From DASUPK01 sp036265435 (lineage in GTDB: Bacteria > Actinomycetota > Thermoleophilia > Solirubrobacterales > 70-9): 23,184 nucleotides of DNA. Shown in pieces: positions 1 to 7,016 of this stretch. The DNA is taken from the NCBI GenBank assembly GCA_036265435.1, contig DATAPB010000300.1:1-23184 (forward strand). Direction: 5' to 3'. Position numbers and translations under genes: made by a program. Within the stretch, counting starts at the first letter, position 1. Each line of letters starts with the position of its first letter. A model generated the notes under the pieces. It did not search any database and was not told the origin of the DNA. It saw only the letters and a program-made list of their open reading frames with translations.

Positions 1-1860
1 GCCGAGCGCTTCGTCCAGAGCCCGTTCGGCGAGGGTCGCCTCTACCGCACCGGCGACCTCGTCCGCTGGCGTCCCGACGGCCAGCTCGAGTTCCTGCGCC
101 GCGAGGACCTGCAGGTCAAGGTCCGCGGGTTCCGTGTGGAGGTCGGGGAGGTGGAGGTCGCAATGGCGGGCCATCCGGGCGTGCGGGAGGTGGCGGTGGT
201 CGCGCCCGCCGACCGCAACGGGGACCGGCGCATGGTCGCCTTCGTCGTCGCGGACTCCGGGACCGGGGAGGGCGAGCTGCGCTCCCATCTGGCCGCGAAG
301 CTGCCCCCCTACATGGTGCCCTCGGCGTTCGCCTTGGTCGAGCGGCTGCCGGTCACTCCTAATGGCAAGGTCGACCGCGTCGCCCTGGATGACTGGGCCG
401 TCAGCGGAGAACCACCCGCCGAGAGTCCCGCCGCTCGCGTGGAGGCCGGCGCCGCCGCGCCGTCCGGAGGGACGGAGGAGGTCATCTCCGGCATCTGGGC
501 GGAGGTGCTCGGCGTCGAGGCGGCGGGGCCCGAGGACGACTTCTTCGCCCTCGGAGGCCACTCGCTGCTCGCGCTGCGGCTGATCCACGACGTGAACGAG
601 ACCTTCGGCACTGACCTCAAGGTGAGGACCCTGCTGGTCGAGCCGACCCTCGGGGCGCTCGTGCGCGAGGTCGAGCAGGCGCGCGGGGAGGGAACGCCGG
701 TGGAGCCCGTTGAGGTGGCGACGCCGGACGCCGGCGAGCCGGCGGAGCGGAGCGACATCGAGCGCGTCGTCGCCGGGATCTGGTCCGAGGTGCTGGGAGT
801 GGAGGCGGCCGGGCCCGAGGACGACTTCTTCGCCTCCGGCGGCCATTCCCTGCTGGCGATGAAGCTCATCCATGACGTCAACGAGGCCTGCGGCGTCGAG
901 CTGACCGTGCGGTCCCTGCTCGTCGACCCCACCCTCGGCGCGCTCGTCCGCGAGGTCGAGGGCGCGGATGGTGTCCCGGAGAGCGGCAGTGCGGTGCCGG
1001 AGAGCGGCGCCGTCGTGCCCGTCCCGGCGGAGGCGGAGCGGGCGACCGAGCCGCACCCGCCGCTCGTGCCGATCCGCGCGGAGGGCGAGCTGCCGCCTCT
1101 GTTCCTCGTCGCGGGCGGGATGGGCGGCGAGCAGGAGCTGCTCGTCTACGCCAGGCTGACCCGCTACCTGAACCCGGACCAGCCCTTCTACGGTCTCCGC
1201 GCTCGCGGCGTCGACGACCTGGTCGAGCCGCACGAGAGCGTGGAGGCGATGGCCGCGGAGCATCTCGAGGAGATCCGGAAGGTCCAGCCGCGCGGCCCGT
1301 ACTACATCAGCGGCAGCTGCGTGGGCGGCGTGGTCGCCTACGAGCTCGCGCAGCAGCTCCGAGCGGACGGCGAGGAGGTGCCGGTGCTGGTCCTGATCGA
1401 CAGCAACTTCCCGACCCGCCCGCGCATGATCCGCAACCAGGTGGTCAACCTCTGGAAGGACACGCTGCCGCCCGGCGTCGCACGGCCCGGAGGGCTGCGC
1501 GGAGTGGCCGCGCGCGCCCAGGACCGGGCCAGGGTGCTCTTCTCGCCGACCGAGGAGCAGCGAATCGGCATGCGTCGCTCCGCGATCGGCAACCGCTACC
1601 TGCGCCGGATCCTGGGCTATCGCCCGCAGCCCTATGACGGGAAGCTGATCTTCCTCGCCTGTGAGGAGCGCGAGGTGGAGGACGCGGCCCGCGTCTGGAA
1701 GGACGTCGCGGCTGGCGGGCTCGAGGTCCGCTACCTGCCGGGTGACCACTACACGCACCTCCGCGATCATGCGGCGACCACCGCGGCGACGCTCGACGAC
1801 TGCCTGCGGCGCGCCCGTGAGGCGCGCGGCGGCGGTGCAAACGGAGGGCCTGCCGCATGA
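1..1860 (+). CDS. Nonribosomal peptide synthetase, C-terminal part (A-T-T-TE), 5' truncated by window
   Basis: This is the last 619 residues of a synthetase that begins upstream of the window. The A-domain tail shows motif A7 (YRTGDL, residues 15-20), A8 (LQVKVRGFRVEVGEVE, about 37-52) and A10 (PNGKVDR, Lys123). Two carrier domains follow, each with GGHSLLA; the phosphopantetheine serines are Ser188 and Ser283. No condensation domain lies between them. The C-terminal alpha/beta-hydrolase thioesterase (about 355-610) would release the product. Its nucleophile elbow is GSCVGG, so Cys440 stands where type I thioesterases usually have Ser; the rest of the triad is probably Asp467 (LIDSNF) and His583 (PGDHYTH). 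The stop overlaps the start of the phosphopantetheinyl transferase gene (ATGA), so the two are probably co-transcribed. Substrate specificity cannot be read because the A-domain core is outside the window. Confidence 0.95.
   Translation, partial: AERFVQSPFGEGRLYRTGDLVRWRPDGQLEFLRREDLQVKVRGFRVEVGEVEVAMAGHPGVREVAVVAPADRNGDRRMVAFVVADSGTGEGELRSHLAAKLPPYMVPSAFALVERLPVTPNGKVDRVALDDWAVSGEPPAESPAARVEAGAAAPSGGTEEVISGIWAEVLGVEAAGPEDDFFALGGHSLLALRLIHDVNETFGTDLKVRTLLVEPTLGALVREVEQARGEGTPVEPVEVATPDAGEPAERSDIERVVAGIWSEVLGVEAAGPEDDFFASGGHSLLAMKLIHDVNEACGVELTVRSLLVDPTLGALVREVEGADGVPESGSAVPESGAVVPVPAEAERATEPHPPLVPIRAEGELPPLFLVAGGMGGEQELLVYARLTRYLNPDQPFYGLRARGVDDLVEPHESVEAMAAEHLEEIRKVQPRGPYYISGSCVGGVVAYELAQQLRADGEEVPVLVLIDSNFPTRPRMIRNQVVNLWKDTLPPGVARPGGLRGVAARAQDRARVLFSPTEEQRIGMRRSAIGNRYLRRILGYRPQPYDGKLIFLACEEREVEDAARVWKDVAAGGLEVRYLPGDHYTHLRDHAATTAATLDDCLRRAREARGGGANGGPAA
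475..960 (+). repeat. Tandem duplication of a carrier-protein domain inside the NRPS gene
   Basis: Two units of 201 bp, 475-675 and 760-960, encode carrier domains that match at 53 of 67 residues by hand alignment (about 79%). They are separated by an Ala/Pro/Glu-rich linker. The DNA is also closely similar, for example over the shared stretch coding for GPEDDFFA. This indicates a fairly recent duplication within the gene or conversion between the copies. Confidence 0.85.
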
Positions 1861-2552
1861 CCGGCGAAGGCGTGACGATCCGCTGGGGCCACCTCGACGA
1901 CCACGGCGCCGACCGGTTCGAGCCGCGTCTCTCCCCGGACGAGCGCGACCGCGCCGCGGCGTTCAGGTTCGAGCGCGACAGGCGGCGGTACGTGGTCGCT
2001 CGCGGACTCCTCCGCACCGTGCTCGGCGAACGCCTCGACGAGGACCCGGGCCGGATCAGCTTCGCCTATGGCGAGCGAGGCAAGCCCCGGCTCGCCGGTG
2101 AGACCGGACTGCGCTTCAACGTCTCACATTCGCATGGCGTGGTGGCGATCGCGCTCTGCGAGGGCAGGGAGTTGGGCGTCGACGTCGAGGCCCGGCGCGA
2201 CGGTCTCCACATCGAGCGGATCGGTCGCCGCTTCCTGCCGCCCGACGCGGTCAGCGAGATCGAGGGGCGGACGGGGGAGGACCGGTCGAGGGAATTCTTC
2301 CGCCTGTGGGTGCGCCAGGAGGCGCTTGCGAAGGCCAGCGGCGCCGGGCTGGAGCGGATCGCGGAGCGACCCGATTCGGAGCGCTGGTCGATCCTGGACC
2401 TGGACCTGGTCGACGGCTACGCCGCCGCACTAGCCGTGGAGCGGCTTCCCGTCGATCGCGGCGAGGAGCTCATCGCAGACGCGGCGCGCCTCATCGACCT
2501 GGGCAGTGAGCTCGGCCAGGTAGGCGGCGTCGCCGGCGTCCGGGCGGCGTAG
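1857..2552 (+). CDS. Sfp-type 4'-phosphopantetheinyl transferase
   Basis: Predicted to move 4'-phosphopantetheine from CoA onto the carrier serine of synthetases, most likely the two carriers encoded just upstream. The 231-residue protein has the Sfp-family marks: GKPRL (75-79), FNVSHS (87-92), GVDVE with Mg-binding Asp109 and Glu111 (107-111), and WVRQEALAKA (151-160) with Glu155 and Lys159. The more usual KEA triplet is QEA here, a tolerated variant. The ATG overlaps the synthetase stop by 4 bp (ATGA), indicating translational coupling. The family core ends near DGYAAALAV (about 186-194). The last 35 or so residues read antisense through the end of the convergent glycosyltransferase gene and may be a non-conserved tail. 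Confidence 0.93.
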   Translation: MTGEGVTIRWGHLDDHGADRFEPRLSPDERDRAAAFRFERDRRRYVVARGLLRTVLGERLDEDPGRISFAYGERGKPRLAGETGLRFNVSHSHGVVAIALCEGRELGVDVEARRDGLHIERIGRRFLPPDAVSEIEGRTGEDRSREFFRLWVRQEALAKASGAGLERIAERPDSERWSILDLDLVDGYAAALAVERLPVDRGEELIADAARLIDLGSELGQVGGVAGVRAA

Positions 2553-3527
2553 CCAGCCCGGCGAGCGCGAGCCGCGGGGCGCACGCTCCAGATGCGTTCC
2601 TTCCGGAGGACGGTCGCCACGCTGCCGGATCAGCGCCCGTCGCTCCTGCGCCGCGGCCGCCAATGCCCCGAGCTCGGCCTCCTGGGCTCGGATCTGGTCG
2701 CGGACGCTGGAGGCCCAGGCGAGGTGGTTCCCGAGGAAGTTCCGAATGCCGGTGCCAACCAGCCGGATCCGCTCCGGTGGCGGGGCCGGGGCGCGGGCCG
2801 CCTCCCAGAGCAGCTGCGACTTGAGTCCCAGCCCGGTCAGGAGCAGCTGGAGCTCCGACTTGGACACGCGCTCACGGGCGAGGGACTCGTCGTGCAGGCG
2901 GAACGCCCGCAGCGGCGTGGGCATCACGATGAAGCGCCCCTCGAACGCGAGGTGCTGGAGCACGTACCTGAGCGACCCCGTCCGGGCGACCTCCCGCTTC
3001 AAGGGCTTCCGCCTGAACACGCCGTAGATCAGCGACTCCCAGCCGCCGGGCGGCCAGCGGAAGAGCGCGCGCCGCGTTCGCCGCCAGGGCTCAACGCTCG
3101 CGACGCGGGGGTAGGTGTGGATGTGGCGCATGGGCTGCCCGCCTTCGCGAAACACCTCCAGGGCGGATGCGCAGAGAACCGCGTCGGGGTTCGCCTCGAA
3201 AGTCGCCACCATCGTGGACGCGTACTCCGGGCTCGTCAGCAGGTCGTCGTGCGCGAGCCAGGTGAAGTAGGTCCCAGCGGCCATGGAGAGCACGCGGCTG
3301 AAGTTCGCGACTGGATGGGTGGTCTCGGCGCTCCGGACGTAGGTGACGCGCGGGTCGCCCTCGAACCGCGCGCAGATCTCGGGCGTCGAGTCCGTCGAGG
3401 CGTTGTCCGAGATCAGCACCTCCAGGTTCGGGTAGCGCTGCCGGAGCGCCGACTCGAGTGCCTCGGCGAGATAGCGCTCGCCGTTCAGGACCGGGATCCC
3501 GATGGACAGCGTCGGCGAGGCGCTCAA
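2430..3527 (-). CDS. Family 2 glycosyltransferase
   Basis: A 365-residue GT-A fold (GT2) enzyme, predicted to transfer a sugar from a nucleotide donor to an acceptor in the cytoplasm. The N-terminus has the classical LSIGIPVLNGERYL strand, then DNASTD (41-46) and the metal-binding acidic motif AHDD (92-95). The C-terminal third is charged and helical (about 295-330) and could mediate oligomerisation. The open frame extends upstream to 3842, but that part reads through the TylF-like gene and has no GT2 similarity. I place the start at TTG 3527, which overlaps the upstream TGA as TTGA, so the gene is probably translationally coupled to the O-methyltransferase. The 3' end overlaps the phosphopantetheinyl transferase by 123 bp in antisense. 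Donor and acceptor are unknown. Confidence 0.88.
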   Translation of the reverse strand: MSASPTLSIGIPVLNGERYLAEALESALRQRYPNLEVLISDNASTDSTPEICARFEGDPRVTYVRSAETTHPVANFSRVLSMAAGTYFTWLAHDDLLTSPEYASTMVATFEANPDAVLCASALEVFREGGQPMRHIHTYPRVASVEPWRRTRRALFRWPPGGWESLIYGVFRRKPLKREVARTGSLRYVLQHLAFEGRFIVMPTPLRAFRLHDESLARERVSKSELQLLLTGLGLKSQLLWEAARAPAPPPERIRLVGTGIRNFLGNHLAWASSVRDQIRAQEAELGALAAAAQERRALIRQRGDRPPEGTHLERAPRGSRSPGWLRRPDAGDAAYLAELTAQVDEARRVCDELLAAIDGKPLHG

Positions 3528-4384
3528 GTCTTGACCAGCATCCCCTGACCGGTGGGGAGCGAAAGGATCTCGAGGTCGTGCTCGCGCGCGAAGCCGTCCA
3601 TCCCGTCCTTCTGCGGCTCGTATCCCGGCGAGCCGTAGTCGTCGAGGAGGACGATGGCGCCGGGCAGGAGCCGGGGCCAGAAGTGCTCGATCGCCGCGAC
3701 CTCCGGGGCGACGCAGTTCATGTCGATGTGCAGGTAGGCCACGGCGTCGGTGTCGGCCTGAGGGAGTGTCGAAGGGACGCTGCCGCGGATCAGGATGGCG
3801 TTGTCGAACTCGGCGAAGTTCGCCTGCACCTCGGCGAAGCACTCGGTGTAGCCGAGGTAATCGGACGACTTCCCCAGTCGTCTCTCCTCCTCGGTCAGCA
3901 GATCGCCGTCGAGGCCCTTGAACGTGTCGAGGAGGAAGAACCTGCGGTCACGCCGGTTCCAGTCGAGGTAGTGCATGATCGCCGAGCTCATGAACCCGCG
4001 GTTGACACCGCACTCGACGAAGTCGCCGTCCAGCCGGATGGCGGTGGCGGCCGCCCAGAGTCCCACGTGAACCCGCCAGCGGAACCGATAGTCGCCGCCG
4101 ACGGCCTCGATGCCTCGCTCGTAGGCGGCGATGAAGCGCGGATCTCGGAGGAAGTCCGCGTTGTGGATCGTGGTGAGGAAATCCTCGTTGTAGGCGGCCG
4201 CGTCGATCGCGGGCACGTCGTGACCCGAGTCGCGAAGCGCGTACAGGATGGCCTCGACGTGCTCCCGGCTGACCTCGGCCAGCTCCCCGCGCTGATGCAT
4301 CGCATGGACGAGGTGAGCGAGGCTCTCGGCATCGACCGCCGGGCTCGGCGCCGCTTCATCGCGCCTACGGAAGGTGAGGGCCAA
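3524..4384 (-). CDS. TylF/macrocin-type O-methyltransferase
   Basis: A 286-residue SAM-dependent, probably Mg-dependent methyltransferase of the TylF/NovP family (PF05711), whose members O-methylate sugars or other hydroxyls in natural products. Visible marks are the SAM motif VECGVNRG (123-130), LDTFKGL (152-158), HIDMN with Asp221 and DDYG (248-251). The first 100 residues form a helical lid-like region. The only start before the in-frame upstream stop (4397-4399) that keeps the N-terminus is TTG 4384. It has no Shine-Dalgarno sequence but a TAGCAT -10 hexamer exactly 9 nt upstream, which supports a leaderless start. It is first in a two-gene minus-strand operon with the GT2 gene and diverges from the C-methyltransferase across 26 bp. 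It probably modifies the sugar that the GT2 enzyme transfers. Confidence 0.9.
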   Translation of the reverse strand: MALTFRRRDEAAPSPAVDAESLAHLVHAMHQRGELAEVSREHVEAILYALRDSGHDVPAIDAAAYNEDFLTTIHNADFLRDPRFIAAYERGIEAVGGDYRFRWRVHVGLWAAATAIRLDGDFVECGVNRGFMSSAIMHYLDWNRRDRRFFLLDTFKGLDGDLLTEEERRLGKSSDYLGYTECFAEVQANFAEFDNAILIRGSVPSTLPQADTDAVAYLHIDMNCVAPEVAAIEHFWPRLLPGAIVLLDDYGSPGYEPQKDGMDGFAREHDLEILSLPTGQGMLVKT

Positions 4385-4393
4385 TTCGTGGCG

Positions 4394-4399
4394 ATGCTA
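4394..4399 (-). promoter_or_regulatory. Putative -10 box (TAGCAT) for the TylF-like gene
   Basis: On the minus strand TAGCAT lies exactly 9 nt before the TTG start at 4384, inside the 26-bp gap between divergent genes. No -35 element is evident. The geometry would place transcription start at or just before the start codon. Confidence 0.45.
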
Positions 4400-4410
4400 A
4401 CACCGGCCCG

Positions 4411-5637
4411 ATGATCTCCGAATGCCGTTCGTGTGGCAGCGAACGGGTCGAGAGGGTGTTCTCCCTCGGGCCGGCACCACTGGCGAACCGCCTCAGCGAC
4501 GACGAGCGGGCCGCCCGCTCGGAGCCCCGCTATCCACTCGACCTCTACCTCTGCGCGGATTGCGGGCTGGCCCAGCTCGGCGAGGCCCCGCCGCCGGGCG
4601 AGATCTTCGCGGACTACCCCTACCTCTCCTCGTTCTCCGACACGATGGTCGAGCACGCGCGTGAGCTGGCCCAGACGCTGATCGCGGAGCTCTCGCTCGA
4701 CGGGTCGGCGCCCGTGGTCGAGGTCGGGAGCAACGACGGCTACCTGCTCCAGCACTTCGCCCGGGCGGGCGTCCCGACGCTCGGGGTCGATCCGGCCGAG
4801 GCGGCCTGCGAGCTGGCGGCCGAGCGGGGGATCGAAACCCGGCAGCTGTTCTTCGGGGAGGCCGTCGCCGAGGAGCTGGCGGGCGAGGGCATCAGCCCGC
4901 GCCTCGTAGTCGCGAACAACGTCATGGCCCACGTGCCCGACGTGAACGACGTGGTGGCGGGCGCCCGGCGGCTACTCGCTCCGGACGGCACGTTCGTCAT
5001 CGAGACGCCCTACCTCCGGGACCTGATCGAGCGGCTCGAGTTCGACACGATCTACCACGAGCACCTCTTCTACTACTCGCTGACCTCGCTCACCGCGCTG
5101 CTAGCCCGACATGGCCTGGGGCGGATCGACGTCGCGCGGTTCCCGATCCATGGCGGCTCTTTGCGGGTCATCGCGCGTGCGGGCTCGGGCAGCTCGGCCG
5201 CCGCCGAGGAGCTGCTGGGCGAGGAGGACGACTGGGGCGTCCGCGAGCTCCGGCCCTACGCCGAGTTCAGCTCGCGCGTGGACGAGAGGCGCCGCGACCT
5301 CCGCGATCTCCTGATGGCGCGCAGCCGTGAGGGCCGCCGGATCGCGGCCTACGGCGCCGCGGCGAAGGGGGTGATGCTGCTCAACGCGCTCGACCTGGAC
5401 GTGGATGTCCTCGACTTCGTCGTCGACCGGAACCCGAGGAAACAGGGCCGGCGCCTGCCCGGGTCTGGACTCGAGATCAGGCCGCCCGAGGACCTGCTCG
5501 CCGAGATGCCTGACGACGTCCTGCTGCTCGCCTGGAACGTCGGCGACGAGGTGATCGCTCAGCAGTCCGAGTACCGCCGGCGCGGCGGCACCTTCATCGT
5601 TCCGCTGCCGGAGCTGCGGAAGGTCGGCCCGCCCTGA
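4411..5637 (+). CDS. NDP-sugar C-methyltransferase (TcaB9/TylC3-like)
   Basis: A 408-residue three-part methyltransferase of the family that adds a C-methyl branch to NDP-4-keto-deoxysugars. The N-terminal zinc module has Cys5, Cys8, Cys48 and Cys51 (CRSC and CADC). The SAM domain has VVEVGSNDGYLL (102-113), and the family signature IYHEHLFYYSL follows at about 214-224 with the His-Glu-His implicated in catalysis in characterised members. The C-terminal Rossmann-like domain carries AAYGAAAKG, typical of PF08484. The ATG is 26 bp from the divergent TylF-like start; no strong Shine-Dalgarno sequence is visible. The 3' end overlaps the convergent SDR gene by 44 bp. With the neighbouring SDR and 3,5-epimerase it suggests a branched deoxysugar pathway; the exact sugar and C-3 versus C-5 methylation are inference. 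Confidence 0.92.
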   Translation: MISECRSCGSERVERVFSLGPAPLANRLSDDERAARSEPRYPLDLYLCADCGLAQLGEAPPPGEIFADYPYLSSFSDTMVEHARELAQTLIAELSLDGSAPVVEVGSNDGYLLQHFARAGVPTLGVDPAEAACELAAERGIETRQLFFGEAVAEELAGEGISPRLVVANNVMAHVPDVNDVVAGARRLLAPDGTFVIETPYLRDLIERLEFDTIYHEHLFYYSLTSLTALLARHGLGRIDVARFPIHGGSLRVIARAGSGSSAAAEELLGEEDDWGVRELRPYAEFSSRVDERRRDLRDLLMARSREGRRIAAYGAAAKGVMLLNALDLDVDVLDFVVDRNPRKQGRRLPGSGLEIRPPEDLLAEMPDDVLLLAWNVGDEVIAQQSEYRRRGGTFIVPLPELRKVGPP

Positions 5638-6436
5638 GCCAGGCGCGGCATCCATCGACCAGGGCGGGGAGGTCGTCCAGTACCCGTCTCGGCGAGAAGG
5701 GGAACTCGGCCTGAATCCGCGCGGTGTCGATCTGGGGGAAGACCACCGTCCGGGGCTCGTCCCCGAAGTCGACGGTGCAGCCGCAGGCGCGCCGCAGCGC
5801 CTCCGCGAGCTCGCCGTGGCTGGTGTTCTCGCCGCTGGCGACGTTGTAGGTCCGCTCGCGGCCCTCATCGCCGATCCGGATCAGCGCCTCCACCGCGTCG
5901 CCGACGTGCACGTAGTCCTTGGCCGACGCGGGGGCGTCCCTGATCGTCACCTCTCCGTCCCGGCACGCGGCCATGAGGATCGCGGTCAGGAAGTTCTCGG
6001 ATTCCCAGTCCCGCCCGTAGACGTTCGAGAGGCGGGCCACGCGCCCCCGATCCGATTCCAGGACGAGGGTCTCCCCGAGCGCCTTGGAGAGATTGAAGAT
6101 GCGCCCGGGATCCGCCGGATCGATGCGGAGCGCCTCTTCCTCCCGCGCGGCAGGCGCGCCGAGGTAGAGGCGGGTGGAGGAGGGGTAGACGAGGCGGTCG
6201 AAGCTGCAGTCGCTGAGTACCTCCGCGAGCCTGACGATGTGGGCCTCGACGGTCTCGAACGGGCGGCGGGGGGCGTCTCCCGTCAACCCGATGCAGTAGA
6301 AGACGGTGCCGAGGTCCTGGTGGGAGAGATCGGCATTGCGAGCCGGCGTCGCCACCTCGATCCCGCGACGGCGCAGCTCGGCGCTCAGATGGGAGCCGAT
6401 GAACCCTGTCGCGCCAAGCACGGTCGCGTGGTTCAC
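5594..6436 (-). CDS. NAD(P)-dependent SDR sugar epimerase/reductase with Tyr-to-Phe in the YxxxK motif
   Basis: A 280-residue extended SDR. The nucleotide-binding motif is GATGFIG (8-14), the catalytic-Ser region is VYPSST (83-88), and NVYGRDW (138-144) plus DYVHVGD match sugar epimerases, dehydratases and 4-ketoreductases. The usual YxxxK is FNLSK here: Phe114 replaces the catalytic Tyr while Lys118 remains (codon TTC at 6097-6095). Classical hydride-transfer acid/base chemistry may therefore be altered or lost. Context suggests a role on the same NDP-sugar as the adjacent C-methyltransferase and 3,5-epimerase, such as 4-ketoreduction. The start is GTG 6436, preceded by TAGGAT exactly 9 nt upstream and lacking a Shine-Dalgarno sequence. 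It is 6 bp from the divergent RmlC-like ATG. Confidence 0.88.
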   Translation of the reverse strand: MNHATVLGATGFIGSHLSAELRRRGIEVATPARNADLSHQDLGTVFYCIGLTGDAPRRPFETVEAHIVRLAEVLSDCSFDRLVYPSSTRLYLGAPAAREEEALRIDPADPGRIFNLSKALGETLVLESDRGRVARLSNVYGRDWESENFLTAILMAACRDGEVTIRDAPASAKDYVHVGDAVEALIRIGDEGRERTYNVASGENTSHGELAEALRRACGCTVDFGDEPRTVVFPQIDTARIQAEFPFSPRRVLDDLPALVDGCRAWLRAGRPSAAPAAER

Positions 6437-6442
6437 TGACGC

Positions 6443-6973
6443 ATGATCCTACGGCCGGTCGACCTGGAGGGCGCCTTCCTCGTCGAGATCGAGCCGAGCG
6501 AGGACAACCGCGGCTTCTACGCGCAGTCGTTCACCGCGCGAGAGTTCGAGGCCCGCGGCCTCGTGGGTTCGTTCGTCGAGGGCGGCATCTCCCACAACGC
6601 GCGCCGGGGAACGCTTCGCGGGATGCACATGCAACTGGCGCCTCGCGCTCAGGCCAAGCTCGTCCGCTGCACGAACGGGGCGATCTATGACGTGATCGTC
6701 GACCTCCGTCGTGACTCACCCACCTACACCCGGTGGGTGGCCGTCGACCTCACCGCCTCCGGCCGGGAGAGCCTCTACGTGCCCGAGGGGTTCGCTCATG
6801 GCTTCCAGACTCTCGTCGACGGCGCCGAGGTCTCCTACCAGCTGAGCGACTACTACGATCCCGAAGCCGAGTTCGGCGTGCGCTGGAACGACCCCCGGTT
6901 CGGCATCGATTGGCCGGTGGACGAGGTCGTCATCTCGGATCGCGATCGGAGCTACGGCGACTTCCAGGATTGA
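6443..6973 (+). CDS. dTDP-4-dehydrorhamnose 3,5-epimerase family protein (RmlC-like)
   Basis: A 176-residue cupin-fold sugar epimerase, close to the family's usual 180-200 residues. It is predicted to epimerise C-3 and/or C-5 of a dTDP-4-keto-6-deoxysugar. Visible family marks are DNRGFYAQSF (21-30), TLRGMHMQ with catalytic-base His62, VPEGFAHGF (113-121) and SYQLSDYY with Tyr132. His62 and Tyr132 fall where RmlC has its catalytic pair. The sugar could be L-rhamnose-like or another 5-epimerised deoxyhexose; whether it acts at both carbons or only one cannot be decided. The next gene begins 43 nt downstream on the same strand, so they may form an operon. The start codon lies only 6 bp from the divergent SDR start. 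Confidence 0.92.
   Translation: MILRPVDLEGAFLVEIEPSEDNRGFYAQSFTAREFEARGLVGSFVEGGISHNARRGTLRGMHMQLAPRAQAKLVRCTNGAIYDVIVDLRRDSPTYTRWVAVDLTASGRESLYVPEGFAHGFQTLVDGAEVSYQLSDYYDPEAEFGVRWNDPRFGIDWPVDEVVISDRDRSYGDFQD
6446..6451 (-). promoter_or_regulatory. Putative -10 box (TAGGAT) for the SDR gene
   Basis: On the minus strand TAGGAT stands exactly 9 nt before the GTG start at 6436. It occupies codons 2 and 3 of the divergent RmlC-like gene, so this promoter element is embedded in coding sequence. Confidence 0.45.
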
Positions 6974-7002
6974 GCGCACGGACAGGGCGCAAGGCACGAG
7001 AC

Positions 7003-7008
7003 GAGGAG
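7003..7008 (+). promoter_or_regulatory. Ribosome binding site GAGGAG of the JmjC/cupin gene
   Basis: GAGGAG lies 8 nt before the ATG at 7017. It is one of the few clear Shine-Dalgarno sequences in the window and it fixes this start. Confidence 0.6.
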
Positions 7009-7016
7009 CAGCTGCC

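Noticed and set aside
2307..2336. QEA in place of KEA in the PPTase motif as an inactivating change
   Set aside because: The essential Glu and the downstream Lys are present, and variation at this position is common in Sfp-type enzymes.
3717..3730. HIDMN instead of the HIDxD of many TylF proteins as a lost metal site
   Set aside because: As I recall, a large subgroup of the family has HIDMN, and DDYG is intact, so it is not evidence of inactivity.
3528..3842. N-terminal extension of the glycosyltransferase to position 3842
   Set aside because: It is an out-of-frame reading of the TylF-like gene, very Arg-rich; the GT2 fold begins right after TTG 3527.
2592..4414. Long plus-strand frames opposite the glycosyltransferase and TylF-like genes
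   Set aside because: The minus-strand translations carry full family motifs; the plus-strand ones carry none.
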